Part shown: positions 47,201 through 57,366 of the stretch, piece after piece
Layout of the letters: every line of letters starts with the position of its first letter
Numbering within the stretch: the stretch's first letter is position 1
NCBI RefSeq assembly: GCF_002836355.1
Contig: NZ_PJCA01000031.1
Location: 1,364,001 to 1,428,000, forward strand
DNA length: 64,000 nucleotides
Source of the DNA: Moritella sp. Urea-trap-13
GTDB lineage: Bacteria > Pseudomonadota > Gammaproteobacteria > Enterobacterales > Moritellaceae
Reading direction: 5' to 3'
Translations under genes and position numbers: made by a program
Notes under the pieces: generated by a model
What the model saw: only the letters and a program-made list of their open reading frames with translations
What the model was told of the DNA's origin: nothing
Database searches by the model: none

Positions 47201-49404
47201 AATTTACGCACATATGCATAACTTGTGTCTTTTTGAGGTACTAGCTGTAACCATAACGAATTTTCTTTAGCTAGCTGGCTATAAGCAAAACCATGGATAG
47301 GATGATAGATGAATGGTAGCAGCCCTTGAGGATTTAAACGCTCGAGTGTTACTTTTGGTAAGTGCTTAAAGCTTCCCGATTCATCTGCAACAATCGCTTC
47401 GGTTAAGTTTAAGTAATACGATAATACCAGCGGATTGAATGGGCTAATAAACTCTTGCTCGCCATCATCCACGCGATAAGTACAGAAACCAATATTAACA
47501 AGCTGCTTTTGTTCTTTAGTTAACAACACATCAAAGCCAATCTCAGCAAGTCCGTGATCATAAGCTTCAACTAACTCTCTCACTAATTCTCTGAATTCAG
47601 CCCCCCAACCACTTAGGCTTGGTAACGTCTTATGCTTAGCGCAATAATCAAATAAATTATTGTAAGCCTGGTATAACTCAGGGTAGCTTTCTTCAATTGA
47701 TTCTAAGCTAATATTATCTTCATCTGACAAACGTTTAGTCAGTATTTTAAGATCAACGAATTCGGCTTCTCTACGTAATAATGTTAAGCGCTGTCCTTTT
47801 GGTGCAAACTCTTTACCATCAACTAAGATTTTTTCTTTACTACGATTAAATACCGCAAAGTAATCATCTTTATATAGATTAACGAAACGGTCGGTATCAA
47901 GAATCAAGGGTAAAGATACTGAACCCGTCGACACACCACCCTCAACATTAAAAGTTAAGCTTGTCTCACCACTTTTAACGATAAAGTGCAGTAGGTCAGA
48001 TTCATTCGATATCTTTTCAAAATCAATTTCAGCTATTTCTGCATTATCAAAAACTTGACCGTTTTCTTCTAATACTGAATCACTGCCGTGCTCACCTAAA
48101 ATAAATGAGTTTTCTTCCGTTTGTAAGATAACACGACAATCTACCAACTTGGGCTTAGGTACGATTAAGAAGTTATGTTTGAATCCGTCAATATGAAAAT
48201 CACCAGCACGAACCACTAACACTCTAAACTTGTAACATTCAGCGGTTATCTCACGCTTAAGTTCAAACGAGAAGAACATAGCTTTATTAGAATATTCACC
48301 AGACACACTAACGCGGCTACGCTTACCACCCGTGTTATTTGGCTTTGCTATCGTAATTGCGTCGGTTTTATTGTGTTTAATGCTGCATTGCTTAGACTCA
48401 ATTTTTCCACCGATAAAGCTCAACTCAAAATCGAAACTACTCTGTTCTGGTTCAAGTAATAAGATCAAGTGACGTTCGCGAATGCCAGCGCCCTTCTCGC
48501 CTTTACTCTTCGAGATCAATTCACCTTGTGTGAGAATTTCTTTTTCAAACTCCAACACATTTTTACGGTTATGCATTTGTTCTTGCATGCATTGGCTAAA
48601 GTCTAAACCTTCCTTCCAACGTTCAGGATCTTCACCACCGAAGTTGTCTTTGATAAACTTTTCACCAAAGTACATTTCAGATAATTTATCTTCAAGCTCA
48701 TTGGGGAAATGGTGAGTGATACGATCTAGCTTTTCAAATAAGGCTTTGTTTTCTTCTAAACGTTTATTAATTTGCCCAGGGTTACCGCCTTTTGATAACT
48801 CGACCATCGCTGGATCATTTAATAAATCCAACTCAGAGAATTTTAAATCGCCATCAAGTAACGCGTTGTACAGTTTCTCAAAGCCGAACATGGTTGCGCC
48901 ATCATCAACGATTTGATTAAAACGTAAATCAAGCAAGCATTCTGATACAGCAGATGCATCATCATATTGATTGATTAACCCATACATAGCTTTTTTGATT
49001 TCTTCTGGATGCCACGATGAGTCTAATTGCGCCACATCTTCTGCAGAGTTAATCAACGTATCAAGCATACTGTTATGAATAACAAGTAATGCAGTGCCTT
49101 TTAGTTTGTTTTGCTGACCAGCAACTTCATCACGAAGATGAGAAATAAAGTTCTCTGAGTAACCATCGCCATCGTCATTGTGCAGTACAGGTAATAACGT
49201 TACGCCACCAACCTTCAATGCCTGTAACTCGATACCTTGTACAGTAACAGTTGAATTCGTTTCTGCTAAAAATGCACCGTGCAGTCGTTTACTATTTTGA
49301 CCATCTGGTGATTGAAATTGATAGCGATAGCCCGGTTTTAAATTTTTCGCACCTTGCTCAAGAAATTGCGTTGCTAAAAATGATTCAAATTGTTTTGCTA
49401 ACAT
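44284..49404 (-). CDS. dptH: Phosphorothioation-dependent restriction protein DptH
   Basis: About 1706 residues. The C-terminal 345 residues are a HerA/FtsK-like ATPase: Walker A GTMGTGKT (about 1366-1373) and Walker B LLLVDEAD (about 1587-1594), with a conserved STQD at a sensor position. The N-terminal 1300 residues have no clear fold. DptFGH restrict DNA that lacks phosphorothioate; DptH is the large ATP-driven component. The ATG at 49404 follows TGGAG by about ten bases; this overlaps dptG by 20 bases. Length fits the DptH family. Confidence 0.93.
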   Translation of the reverse strand: MLAKQFESFLATQFLEQGAKNLKPGYRYQFQSPDGQNSKRLHGAFLAETNSTVTVQGIELQALKVGGVTLLPVLHNDDGDGYSENFISHLRDEVAGQQNKLKGTALLVIHNSMLDTLINSAEDVAQLDSSWHPEEIKKAMYGLINQYDDASAVSECLLDLRFNQIVDDGATMFGFEKLYNALLDGDLKFSELDLLNDPAMVELSKGGNPGQINKRLEENKALFEKLDRITHHFPNELEDKLSEMYFGEKFIKDNFGGEDPERWKEGLDFSQCMQEQMHNRKNVLEFEKEILTQGELISKSKGEKGAGIRERHLILLLEPEQSSFDFELSFIGGKIESKQCSIKHNKTDAITIAKPNNTGGKRSRVSVSGEYSNKAMFFSFELKREITAECYKFRVLVVRAGDFHIDGFKHNFLIVPKPKLVDCRVILQTEENSFILGEHGSDSVLEENGQVFDNAEIAEIDFEKISNESDLLHFIVKSGETSLTFNVEGGVSTGSVSLPLILDTDRFVNLYKDDYFAVFNRSKEKILVDGKEFAPKGQRLTLLRREAEFVDLKILTKRLSDEDNISLESIEESYPELYQAYNNLFDYCAKHKTLPSLSGWGAEFRELVRELVEAYDHGLAEIGFDVLLTKEQKQLVNIGFCTYRVDDGEQEFISPFNPLVLSYYLNLTEAIVADESGSFKHLPKVTLERLNPQGLLPFIYHPIHGFAYSQLAKENSLWLQLVPQKDTSYAYVRKLVKEKIGEFKDAFSSLFEAGPRSSLIINSVNNHRNHELFMGILDYVKNQKGKVCHIHVNLYDEELVYSEFDRFSEIASYDDLKDIYELNKGPIREQADTIIDLLRTRVTYSKFKHKVGTEQAYAHLSFFRNNDRVEPTDVNVEEELSGIVCNGLLAGEAAANKEDSYFTAFGLKNVDTYNQTHLTIAKRLGGLIKPARKSNEQHSRSKSLALAVSDKFKDLLESSYQSSIWTTIIDPKVTLDFFDSKKDVVLIHYSDNYTNSTNYDAITVTKQTDLYKKVLEQDEGGLIEEFNAFNGEWLLKMITASANDRKEKRGIIGAYKFVNCLLSQSDITWVPLSVAEMVRVAGNIGLKMSDSDFSRHVQGYKSGAISDDVLFVGFKDHKLYLLPLEVKAGLKQTHKKGVEQAKELKRYLTEDILGRDDLAGFLYRGLFIRQILMQVDKYKLYNLYEDGYFDKSLLNQREWWLQGDYELATIADYPEGFLVSVVENDTFFETEFEEVDDILKIQIPVSYLKGFLSTPLQTMMNEVCPEKLCYVNEKYLLQADAKIQNFATSATKPADKELQVSEIKETSRTAEYVSSTVDTTSPELDVKSATDTLKVLIGHDVRDSSPILWEPTNTAKFMNTNSGIIGTMGTGKTQCTKSVVTQLYRNQHNNVDGKPIGILIFDYKSDYVDDKFLTVTNGKKFNLHKLPYNPLSLFGDTPMLPVHTARGFSETMGRAFGLGQKQQLRLRKLISEAYELAGIKKADKSTWSRPAPTIADVWALFEESEPTEDSLYAALESLYELEIFEDNVDKCTSLYELVDGVTVVELAGYPGEIQNLVVALTLDLFYSQMQKQGKPEVQGDFRQVSKLLLVDEADNFMSQNFPSLRKVLKEGREYGVGVILSTQDITHFKTGENDYSAYILSWIVHRVGQIKNQDIKSIFNKDDKADQEQLMKTIRELDKHYSLYVDGDKKLTKIKDKAFWELLKDS

Positions 49405-50719
49405 AAACTGCATCTCCACTGTCACTCATACGCTCGACATTGCCAATGCGTTCATAAAATTCAATTAATACTTGTTGTGTTTGTTTATCAAAGAACACGC
49501 CACGAGATTCAAATGCTTTAATAAGCTCATGAAAACGTAATTTTTCTTTTTCACCAATGGCTAAATTGGTCAATAAAATCAGGTAATCTTGGTTAAATAC
49601 CAATACTTGACCCGCACGGCCACGGCGTTGAACGAAGTGTGAACATAATTCAGATTCAATCGAACGCACGTATTGTGTATTGATCTCATGGCGGCTTTCA
49701 CCACGTGCAAACTGGCCTGTGGCTAGTTTTAACAAATCAGATAACGCATCAAGTGGATCTGAATTTTGTGTTAACGTTATATCTAATTTACGGTTTTCTT
49801 TAAAGGCCGCTGCATAACGGTTAAGTATCTCTGCTGAGCCAACATTCCCCGCTATATCTTGTGCTAATGCCCACAATGGCTGAGTTTTCTTGTCTGATGA
49901 TTGCAAACTGTCATTCATCGCAATATAAGGAAATACGTTACCTAGTGCTTTAAATAGTTGGCTATGACCATGTGCTTTAATTAATGAGCGTTCATCACTG
50001 GCTTTTTCACTATCTAAAATGAAATAGTTAGGTTTTGGCTGTGGCTCACCTGAGCGCCAGTCTCTTATATTTAATGCCAGTTGCGCCGTGTAAAGGTGCG
50101 AGTAAAGCTTTAAAAATTCTTTAAATACACTCAATAAATACTTAGGACGACGACCTAAAAAACGTAAATCTTCTTGAAAATGCGTTGCCATGAATGGTAA
50201 ATATGGCGCTTCATTAACGCCTTTCTTAGCTTTTTTATCCGCTTTCGAACTTAGATTGTTATTTAACTCATCGAATAATTGTTGTTCTAAAAAGTTTAAT
50301 TTGGTTGCAGGCTTATCTTCAAAAAAGAAGGTGTCCAGTAAGCTAGCAAACATATTACCAAGGCGCGCATTTGGCGTACTACCTGATTGCTGTTGTGTTT
50401 TGAACAATAAGAATTCAGGTGCAATTTTATAAAGCTCATCACCTTCGAAATACATTTGCTCAAGCACCGGCCATAATTCGTGTTCATCTAACTTTTCTAA
50501 AAATGATTTTTCACATTTGATTTTAAAATCTTCTAAACCATCAATACTTAACGATTTTCGGTATGACGTTTTAACTACATGGCCAAGTACGCTATCCCAA
50601 TCAAAAATATCTGTACGATCTTTGGTACGAATAGGGAAATAACCACTGTTACTACTAATAGTGTTAACTTTTACTTCACTGGCTTCTTGAGGCAGTCCAC
50701 TTTTTAATAAGTCACTCAT
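49385..50719 (-). CDS. dptG: Phosphorothioation-dependent restriction protein DptG
   Basis: 444 residues between dptF and dptH, overlapping both (four bases with dptF, 20 with dptH). No known motif beyond helical, polar content; the assignment comes from position and pattern in the DptFGH cluster. It is required with DptF and DptH for restriction in known systems. The protein is probably cytoplasmic. Confidence 0.85.
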   Translation of the reverse strand: MSDLLKSGLPQEASEVKVNTISSNSGYFPIRTKDRTDIFDWDSVLGHVVKTSYRKSLSIDGLEDFKIKCEKSFLEKLDEHELWPVLEQMYFEGDELYKIAPEFLLFKTQQQSGSTPNARLGNMFASLLDTFFFEDKPATKLNFLEQQLFDELNNNLSSKADKKAKKGVNEAPYLPFMATHFQEDLRFLGRRPKYLLSVFKEFLKLYSHLYTAQLALNIRDWRSGEPQPKPNYFILDSEKASDERSLIKAHGHSQLFKALGNVFPYIAMNDSLQSSDKKTQPLWALAQDIAGNVGSAEILNRYAAAFKENRKLDITLTQNSDPLDALSDLLKLATGQFARGESRHEINTQYVRSIESELCSHFVQRRGRAGQVLVFNQDYLILLTNLAIGEKEKLRFHELIKAFESRGVFFDKQTQQVLIEFYERIGNVERMSDSGDAVYVSKTI

Positions 50720-52317
50720 ATTCCACTTACCTCAAATTCGTCATCAACATTCGTAATATTAAATCTATTTTTATCTTTGATTATGTAAAGCGTGTCAGAT
50801 GCATTAGCAAGCTCAGCTATTTTTTCAACAACTTCATCCAACAACACGACCGTGCTTTTATCATGTTTATTTGGTCTATAACCTTCAACGATACGTAACA
50901 TTAAGCTAAGTAAATTACTGTTTATTTGTAATGACACCGTCTCTGTACCAATTTTCAAGTAAGCATTAAAATGAGCCACCGTTTTTTCCACATCAAATTT
51001 AATGTCATTCATATTTGCTTTAATTTCTAATGACGAAGCTAAATAGTATTCGTTGTGTTTAGAAATAAAGAAGTCACCCTTATGAAAACCCACGGCGTTA
51101 CGATTGTTGTATTTATGAATAGCCGTGACCACCACATCTTTATAGAAAGTACGTAATGCATGCTTCTGCTCGGTCGAGTTATCAAAGCCTTGGTGTAAGT
51201 GCCATACACTAGAATATGTTTCAATTAGAGATTCTTTAAACACAGCATTAAAATTTTGATGATAGTTATTTGAAAATTCATGTTTACGAAGCACGTAAAA
51301 CAAGCGTAAATATGATGATGCATGTGTTGCGGTTGTAATAGTGATGTTTAATGTACGCAATGCTTTTTTATATTCGTTTAAGCTCTCATCAGGCAGTCTT
51401 AAGCTATGTGATAATACAAAATCATCAGTTAACTTAGAGCGAATGTTCGCAGGATCAAACTCAGCTACTTTAGCCGCTAGTTCATTCTCATCAGGAATGA
51501 ACAAATTATCAAAAAGATACTTCGGCGCTGTGAGTAAGTGATAAATAAAATCTAATAATGCACGGGCAGTTAAAAACTGATCTTTCATCAATCGCGCTTT
51601 AAACAACAAATCAATCACGACGTCTTGTACAGCATCAATACTTAGTAATTCATAATTGGCGCACAAACGTTTATCACATGAATCACTTTCGATTTCTTTA
51701 TCAAAGAATTGGCGAATAATATTATCGTCTGTCGCAGTGATACGCTGTAATAAGCTTTTAGCAAATTCGGATGTATGTCCAGCCACTTCAAGCTTGAACT
51801 TTGGATATTGCTCAAAATCTAAGAAAACGTGCTCTTCATGTGTAGATTTGTTATTTAAAAATGCTTGAATTGAATTGGCTACACATTCATTTTCGCCCTC
51901 AACGGCATAATTACCTAACATACCGACGTTGATACCAACAACGAGTGGATGGTTGTTATCGCTAAATGTATCAAACAACTTATCTAGCGTTTGAATAGCG
52001 GTATCTTGCGGGCTAAAACTATGTGTAGCGTCTAAATGAAAATTGGCTCGAGATTTAAATTTTTGACTGTATTTAGTCAAGATCTCAGATTTACCATCGC
52101 CACTACTGCCACACAAAAAGATGATTTTTCGCTGGCCAACAGACAAACTTGAAAGCTCTTTTTCAAAGTCTTTTTCAATGTCTGTTTCAACATATAAATA
52201 TTTTTTCACACCATCCAGACCCGTTGATATTGATTGTGACCGTTCCGTGGCAACTGAATATGGTGATGATTTTGATAGTACAGAAAGAGCTTGTTTAAAG
52301 CTCAATGATTCGGTCAT
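50716..52317 (-). CDS. dptF: Phosphorothioation-dependent restriction protein DptF
   Basis: 533 residues. Walker A GSSGDGKS (70-77) and a downstream HPLVVGINVGMLGNY strand region show an AAA-like P-loop ATPase domain (about 60-300); the remainder is helical. First gene of the restriction operon dptFGH, whose genes overlap, so expression is linked. CGGA lies four bases before the ATG. Its promoter must be in the 220-base gap to YwbE; no clear -35/-10 is visible. Confidence 0.9.
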   Translation of the reverse strand: MTESLSFKQALSVLSKSSPYSVATERSQSISTGLDGVKKYLYVETDIEKDFEKELSSLSVGQRKIIFLCGSSGDGKSEILTKYSQKFKSRANFHLDATHSFSPQDTAIQTLDKLFDTFSDNNHPLVVGINVGMLGNYAVEGENECVANSIQAFLNNKSTHEEHVFLDFEQYPKFKLEVAGHTSEFAKSLLQRITATDDNIIRQFFDKEIESDSCDKRLCANYELLSIDAVQDVVIDLLFKARLMKDQFLTARALLDFIYHLLTAPKYLFDNLFIPDENELAAKVAEFDPANIRSKLTDDFVLSHSLRLPDESLNEYKKALRTLNITITTATHASSYLRLFYVLRKHEFSNNYHQNFNAVFKESLIETYSSVWHLHQGFDNSTEQKHALRTFYKDVVVTAIHKYNNRNAVGFHKGDFFISKHNEYYLASSLEIKANMNDIKFDVEKTVAHFNAYLKIGTETVSLQINSNLLSLMLRIVEGYRPNKHDKSTVVLLDEVVEKIAELANASDTLYIIKDKNRFNITNVDDEFEVSGI

Positions 52318-52537
52318 ATTTCCGCCAGTTAGCTGAATGAGGTATAACTTAATTGTGAATGAATATTTAGTATCGGTAATAATACCACAACTAGGAGGGC
52401 TACTTTAGAGGGTGAAAATCAGTAAATCAACAAAATGTCTACAGTATATAAAATTATAAACATTTTTATTATTACAGTGTGCTTTAAGTCTATCAATTAT
52501 GCTCAATAAATAAGCTTAACGATTACATTTCATCAAA

Positions 52538-52732
52538 TCAGTCTTTAATAACCTTAACCCTTCCTACATCACCACTTTCTAAACGTACTTTAATGCCGTG
52601 TGGATGATTCGGTGATTTAGTTAAAATGTCTTTGACGATACCGTCAGTCAAGTTACCACTGCGTTGGTCTTGTTTCAGTACAATCGATACTGATGAACCT
52701 TTTTGAATGTCTGCTCTGTTCGTGCCGCTCAT
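52538..52732 (-). CDS. YwbE family protein (DUF2196)
   Basis: 64 residues, starting SGTNRADIQKGSSVSIVLKQDQRSGNLTDGIVKDIL and ending with GIKVRLESGDVGRVK, the DUF2196/YwbE pattern of a small SH3-like beta-barrel. Function unknown. AGGGA lies eight bases ahead of the ATG. It marks the return to ordinary chromosome after the defence island. Confidence 0.85.
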   Translation of the reverse strand: MSGTNRADIQKGSSVSIVLKQDQRSGNLTDGIVKDILTKSPNHPHGIKVRLESGDVGRVKVIKD

Positions 52733-52986
52733 GTTTGTTTCCCTATGAAAATCAGTGTTGGATTATATTGGCTGTGAGTTTGCCCTATGGCTAAGTACTG
52801 GTCAATCTTTGGAACCGTCTAAAGTGAGTTCTGCACTTGCTTGCTGCTTCTGCATCACGATTAACTACATTAGCCGTATCAATCATCGACAATAACCACA
52901 TAACAAGTAAGTATCAGATGACTAACATTAAGTTCAATGTTATTTTATTTAATTAATCGACTATTTACACATTAATAGGTAACTTG

Positions 52987-54507
52987 ATGGCTGACAACTC
53001 TGCGCAATTCATTTCATTAGTAAACAGTAACGGTGAATACACTTATATTAACCAGCAATACAGTGATGCACTGGGGTTTTCACCCGATCTGTTATTAGGA
53101 AAAAATAGCCGAGAACTCGACTCATCAACCATGCCCGCAGCCGTAATAGCAGAAGTGAAAAGAACCTTAGAAAAAGGCTTTTCATGGCAAGGTGTTATCT
53201 GTAAAAAAACCAAAAATGGTGATGATTTTTGGCTCGATACCTTTATCACTCCCCAGTTTGAAAACGGTAAAATTGTCGGTTATCAAGAAGTAAGCACCCG
53301 CGCAACACCGCAAATGATAAACCGTGCCAGTAACGTCTACAAAAACCTGCAAGGCAAGGGACTGTTATTTGAATTTACCCGTACTCAGCGTTTTATCCTG
53401 TTAAGCCTCATTAGCATAGTGGCACAATTCTTTATCTATACGCAGTTGGGTTTAGCCGCATCACTGATTGCTTTATTTTCAGCTGTCACACCTATCATCA
53501 TATTCTGGCAAGACATCGTGCCAATGGCGAAAAAAGCCCAGCGCATGCAATCCATGTTTGACAGTGTCAGCCGCCAAGTCTATTTCGGCAAAGGCACCGC
53601 CAGCGTGTTTGACTTTAATATGGGCATGCTTAAAATCAAAATTAAAGCCATTTTAGAACGTACATTAGACTCGACTAAACCGGTACAACTGGTTATTGAA
53701 AGAGTGTCAGCTGGTACCGACCAGATCCGTACTAACTTGCTTAATCAACAACAAGAACTAACGGAAGTCAGCGCTGCAATGTCGCAAATGCTCACCTCGA
53801 CGGGTGAAATTGTACGTAATAGTGTCGAAACCTCTGATGAAATCAATGCGACATTTATGCTATGTGAAACCGCGCAAAGTGGTATCAATACCACGACAGT
53901 CGAGATCAAGCAGCTAGCCAGAGAAGTTGAACAAGCCTCTACTGCCGCTGACAAGCTAAACACCGAAGCCCAAAACGTCGGCAGCTTGATGACTAACATT
54001 CAAGCGATTGCCGATCAAACCAACCTACTGGCATTAAACGCTGCAATTGAAGCGGCGCGTGCTGGTGAACAAGGCCGTGGTTTTGCGGTAGTAGCAGATG
54101 AAGTACGTACGTTATCATCGCGTACCCAAGATACTGCCAAAGACATTCATACCAGCTTATCGACTATGTTAGAAACTATTAATGATTGGTTAATCATGAT
54201 GAAGAAAAACAAAGATAATGCTGACCTATGTGTCGGTCAAGCAGAACAGTCAGATCAGGCAATTGCGGTTATCCACGAAAAAATGCAGCAACTGTCACAA
54301 CTATCAATGCAGATCGCAACCGCGGCTGAAGAGCAAAGCGTGGTGTCCAACGAGATCAATAATCACGTTATCGACATTAAACAAGGTTCAGAGCTTAACT
54401 GGCAACATACCGATACGGTAGTCAGTCAAATGGATGAGTTGAAACACGACATCAATGCCATTAGTAACCTAGCTAACACCTTTATTCCCGCCAGCTCAAA
54501 CCGATAA
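52987..54507 (+). CDS. Aer-like PAS chemoreceptor
   Basis: 506 residues. A PAS domain (about 10-110) with [19 protein letters not shown] binds a cofactor such as FAD or heme in this family; then two closely spaced membrane helices (about 136-175), a HAMP-like segment, and the MCP signalling domain with the tip [34 protein letters not shown] (about 340-375). It should sense redox or energy state and signal to CheA. ATG at 52987, with AGG eight bases ahead. Convergent with the Cache-GGDEF-EAL gene. Confidence 0.9.
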   Translation: MADNSAQFISLVNSNGEYTYINQQYSDALGFSPDLLLGKNSRELDSSTMPAAVIAEVKRTLEKGFSWQGVICKKTKNGDDFWLDTFITPQFENGKIVGYQEVSTRATPQMINRASNVYKNLQGKGLLFEFTRTQRFILLSLISIVAQFFIYTQLGLAASLIALFSAVTPIIIFWQDIVPMAKKAQRMQSMFDSVSRQVYFGKGTASVFDFNMGMLKIKIKAILERTLDSTKPVQLVIERVSAGTDQIRTNLLNQQQELTEVSAAMSQMLTSTGEIVRNSVETSDEINATFMLCETAQSGINTTTVEIKQLAREVEQASTAADKLNTEAQNVGSLMTNIQAIADQTNLLALNAAIEAARAGEQGRGFAVVADEVRTLSSRTQDTAKDIHTSLSTMLETINDWLIMMKKNKDNADLCVGQAEQSDQAIAVIHEKMQQLSQLSMQIATAAEEQSVVSNEINNHVIDIKQGSELNWQHTDTVVSQMDELKHDINAISNLANTFIPASSNR

Positions 54508-54510
54508 CGA

Positions 54511-54560
54511 ATCCCGAGTCTGCAGTTCACCGGCTATGGTTTGAGCTGCAGACATGGGAT
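54511..54560. terminator. Hairpin between convergent MCP and GGDEF-EAL genes
   Basis: ATCCC-GA-GTCTGCAG pairs with CTGCAGAC-AT-GGGAT around a 20-base loop. An alternative stem, AGCTCAAACC (54493-54502) with GGTTTGAGCT (54538-54547), overlaps it. Probably ends both transcripts. Confidence 0.7.
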
Positions 54561-54564
54561 TGGG

Positions 54565-57102
54565 CTATGATGCCGCTGGAGCAATACTGATATGCTGCGC
54601 AAGCTCATTCAGACACAGCGGTTTAGCAAAGAAATACCCCTGCAATAAATCACAATTATACTGCCTTAGCTTCTCATACTGCGCTTGAGTTTCGATCCCT
54701 TCAGCAACCACTGTCATGTTAAATGAATTACCGATAGCGATAATGGTTTTGACCAAGGCATCGCTTTGCTCGTTATCTAAAAACTTATTAATAAATGACC
54801 GGTCAATTTTGATCTCACTAAAAGGCAGATCATTCAAGTAACTCAGTGACGAAAAACCAGTACCAAAATCATCAAGCGACAAACCACAACCAAACTGTCT
54901 TAATTCATTAAATAATGGCAACAAGCACAATATACTGTCAATTGCCGCGCTTTCGGTAAGCTCAAAAGTCACCCTGGAACTATCGATCCCCGATGCGTTA
55001 ACAATCCGTTTAATATGAGTCAAAAACTCAGGTTCAATAACCTGTATCGGCGAGATATTAATAGATAACGCTAAGGCTTGGTGACCATTCGGCGATATGG
55101 ATAAGATCTCTTCACAGGCGATCTTAATAACCGCTAAACCCAGCTCGTGGATAGCACCGCACTTTTCAGCCGTGGCAATAAATTCTACCGGGCTAACCAC
55201 ACCAAAAATAGGACTGTTCCAACGACAGAGCGCTTCAACACTGACCATCAGCTGATTTTTGGCATTAACCTGAGGTTGATAATTAAGCGTGAATTCCTCT
55301 CGCTCCAACGCTTTATAAAGTTCTTCTTTCATTCTATGTTGACGCTTTAGCTGGATATCAAACTCAGCTTCAAATAAACAGATCTCACCTTTACCCCGTC
55401 CCTTGGCTTTATAGAGGGCGATATCCGCTTTGCCAATCAAGACTTCCAGCGTTTGACCATCGTCAGGAAAAACGGAGACACCAACGCTACAATTGGATTT
55501 AATCTCGCGCTCAGTACATTGCATTTTGGTGTCAAATATAGCCTTAATCTTGGCAATTTTGGCGGCGATCTCCACGTCCATATTTAACCCAGAAAAACAG
55601 AACAAGAACTCGTCGCCACCAAAACGGCAGACCATATCACCAGTCTCCAAGATACTTTCAAACTGTCGGCTGATCGCACACAGCAGTTCATCACCGACGG
55701 TATGCCCGTATAGATCATTTACGTATTTAAAATTATCGATATCAACAAAAGCAATAGCCAGACACTGATCATTGCCATCGTTCAGGCGTTGTTGCACAAA
55801 TTTATCCAGCGCTGTGCGGTTAGGAAGGCCAGTAAGCGGATCATGCAAGGTCATATGTCGCATCGCACCATTGGCATTTTTCAGTTTAATAAAATTGCTT
55901 TCTATCTTCGTTTCAAATTGGGAGAATCGTCGTGTCAGTAATATTTTCAGATAATGGGTAAAAAAGCCTACAACCAGAATAAGTACCAAGCTAAAGCAAA
56001 TTAATACGAGTAACTTCTTACTGTTCTGCTGCACAATAATTTTTTGTTTATGTTGCAGGTACTCTTCCATCGCGGTGACATATACACCCGACCCCATCAC
56101 CCACTGCCAATCAGGGTACCACTTAACATAGCTAATTTTATCCGGTCCATACACATCATCGGGCTGGTATAGGCTGGAATATTTTACATAACCGCCCTCT
56201 TTGGCGGTATCAAACATGCTATCAACTTGTTCTGCAGTCTGATAGTCACCATAATCTTGGGCAATTAATTCATTATTCTGATGAGCCAAAATTACGCCAC
56301 TATCATCCAGCACAAATATATAACCGTTACTGCCAAATCGAATCGTTGATATCCAATGCAAGAGGTCTTTCTTTACTGTGGTTTCAAAATTCTCAACATA
56401 TTCTCCGCTGCCGATGATCCAACCGTAAGGTTCAAAATGCTTCAAAAATCCAATTTTTTCCCTATCCTGGGTCTTGGTGCTTTTGTTATTGTTATTGTTA
56501 TTGTTATTGTTATTGTTAATGTTAATGTTAATGTTATTAGGTTTATCGAACCACCAATGAATAAAACCTTCATCCTTATCTTTAACTAGCGCGATGAACT
56601 CTCGAATAAGATAGCGACCACGACTATCTTTCATATCCCGTAGATAGGTTTTCTCTTTGCCTGGGTGGTGAGGCAACATGATATTATTGCCATCCATATC
56701 ATAGATAAAATAATAACCCCGGCCGTTGTTAAAGCGGATGCTTTTTAGCGCGGTCACGATCCACGCATGGACATCCTCTGCAGGTTTATCTTTATTTTCA
56801 TTGTAAATAGCGTTGGCGATATCGTATGCCTGATACACTTTTTCTTTAATATCGGCCTTGAGTAAGTTCTCCATGCGATCACGTTCGTAACTGACCTGCT
56901 GGTAAATCGTATCAACTCTGTTTTTAATCTGCCGTTTTTGGCGTTCATTGAACTCAGTACGTAAGCTACTAATGTTTTCTTTAAGTTCGATTCTATTATT
57001 GATAAGCAACAACGCAATGATAATCAAAGTAAATACCGAGCTTAAGACAATCGGTATTAATTGAATCGTTCGCAACAAATTTTTATTTAAATTGTTATCC
57101 AT
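54565..57102 (-). CDS. Cache-GGDEF-EAL c-di-GMP enzyme with poly-Asn insertion
   Basis: 845 residues. An N-terminal helix (about 10-33), two sCache_2-type domains (FIYDMDGNN near 130; FVLDDSGVI near 250), a second helix (about 355-380), GGDEF (FGGDEF near 494) and EAL (EAL near 621; DDFGTGFSSLSYL and KIDRSFI intact). The RxxD inhibitory site is missing (ETGD in its place). Both catalytic domains look intact, so direction of c-di-GMP turnover is not clear. The first Cache domain carries a run of Asn and Asn-Ile encoded by hexamer repeats. Confidence 0.9.
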   Translation of the reverse strand: MDNNLNKNLLRTIQLIPIVLSSVFTLIIIALLLINNRIELKENISSLRTEFNERQKRQIKNRVDTIYQQVSYERDRMENLLKADIKEKVYQAYDIANAIYNENKDKPAEDVHAWIVTALKSIRFNNGRGYYFIYDMDGNNIMLPHHPGKEKTYLRDMKDSRGRYLIREFIALVKDKDEGFIHWWFDKPNNINININNNNNNNNNNNKSTKTQDREKIGFLKHFEPYGWIIGSGEYVENFETTVKKDLLHWISTIRFGSNGYIFVLDDSGVILAHQNNELIAQDYGDYQTAEQVDSMFDTAKEGGYVKYSSLYQPDDVYGPDKISYVKWYPDWQWVMGSGVYVTAMEEYLQHKQKIIVQQNSKKLLVLICFSLVLILVVGFFTHYLKILLTRRFSQFETKIESNFIKLKNANGAMRHMTLHDPLTGLPNRTALDKFVQQRLNDGNDQCLAIAFVDIDNFKYVNDLYGHTVGDELLCAISRQFESILETGDMVCRFGGDEFLFCFSGLNMDVEIAAKIAKIKAIFDTKMQCTEREIKSNCSVGVSVFPDDGQTLEVLIGKADIALYKAKGRGKGEICLFEAEFDIQLKRQHRMKEELYKALEREEFTLNYQPQVNAKNQLMVSVEALCRWNSPIFGVVSPVEFIATAEKCGAIHELGLAVIKIACEEILSISPNGHQALALSINISPIQVIEPEFLTHIKRIVNASGIDSSRVTFELTESAAIDSILCLLPLFNELRQFGCGLSLDDFGTGFSSLSYLNDLPFSEIKIDRSFINKFLDNEQSDALVKTIIAIGNSFNMTVVAEGIETQAQYEKLRQYNCDLLQGYFFAKPLCLNELAQHISIAPAAS
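56485..56538. repeat. In-frame hexamer repeat coding poly-Asn/Asn-Ile
   Basis: Nine hexamers: GTTATT x5, GTTAAT x3, GTTATT x1. On the minus strand they encode Asn and Asn-Ile within a loop of the first sCache domain. Slippage would change loop length without breaking the frame. Confidence 0.95.
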
Positions 57103-57366
57103 AAAAGAGTCTACTTATTACGATATGTTATATAGGAATGTCGATATATTAATTTGAGGTATAATTAACATACGGTGTAGATATTATCAATAACCTATCG
57201 ATGGTAATTATTATGTCAGGGCTATCACGGTGACTGCGACTCTGTCTGAGCGCTGATGGTAACAATGAATTAAGTGCAATTAATCTGATCCAGATAACAA
57301 TAAATGTTGTAAATTTCAATTAAACTTTAGTATATATGATCCTACCGTTTAAGTTGTAAAGCCGTT

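Noticed and set aside
26117-52537. Prophage or integrative element
   Set aside because: No integrase, transposase, tRNA edge, capsid or tail gene; the island content is defence only. Its mobility is not shown.
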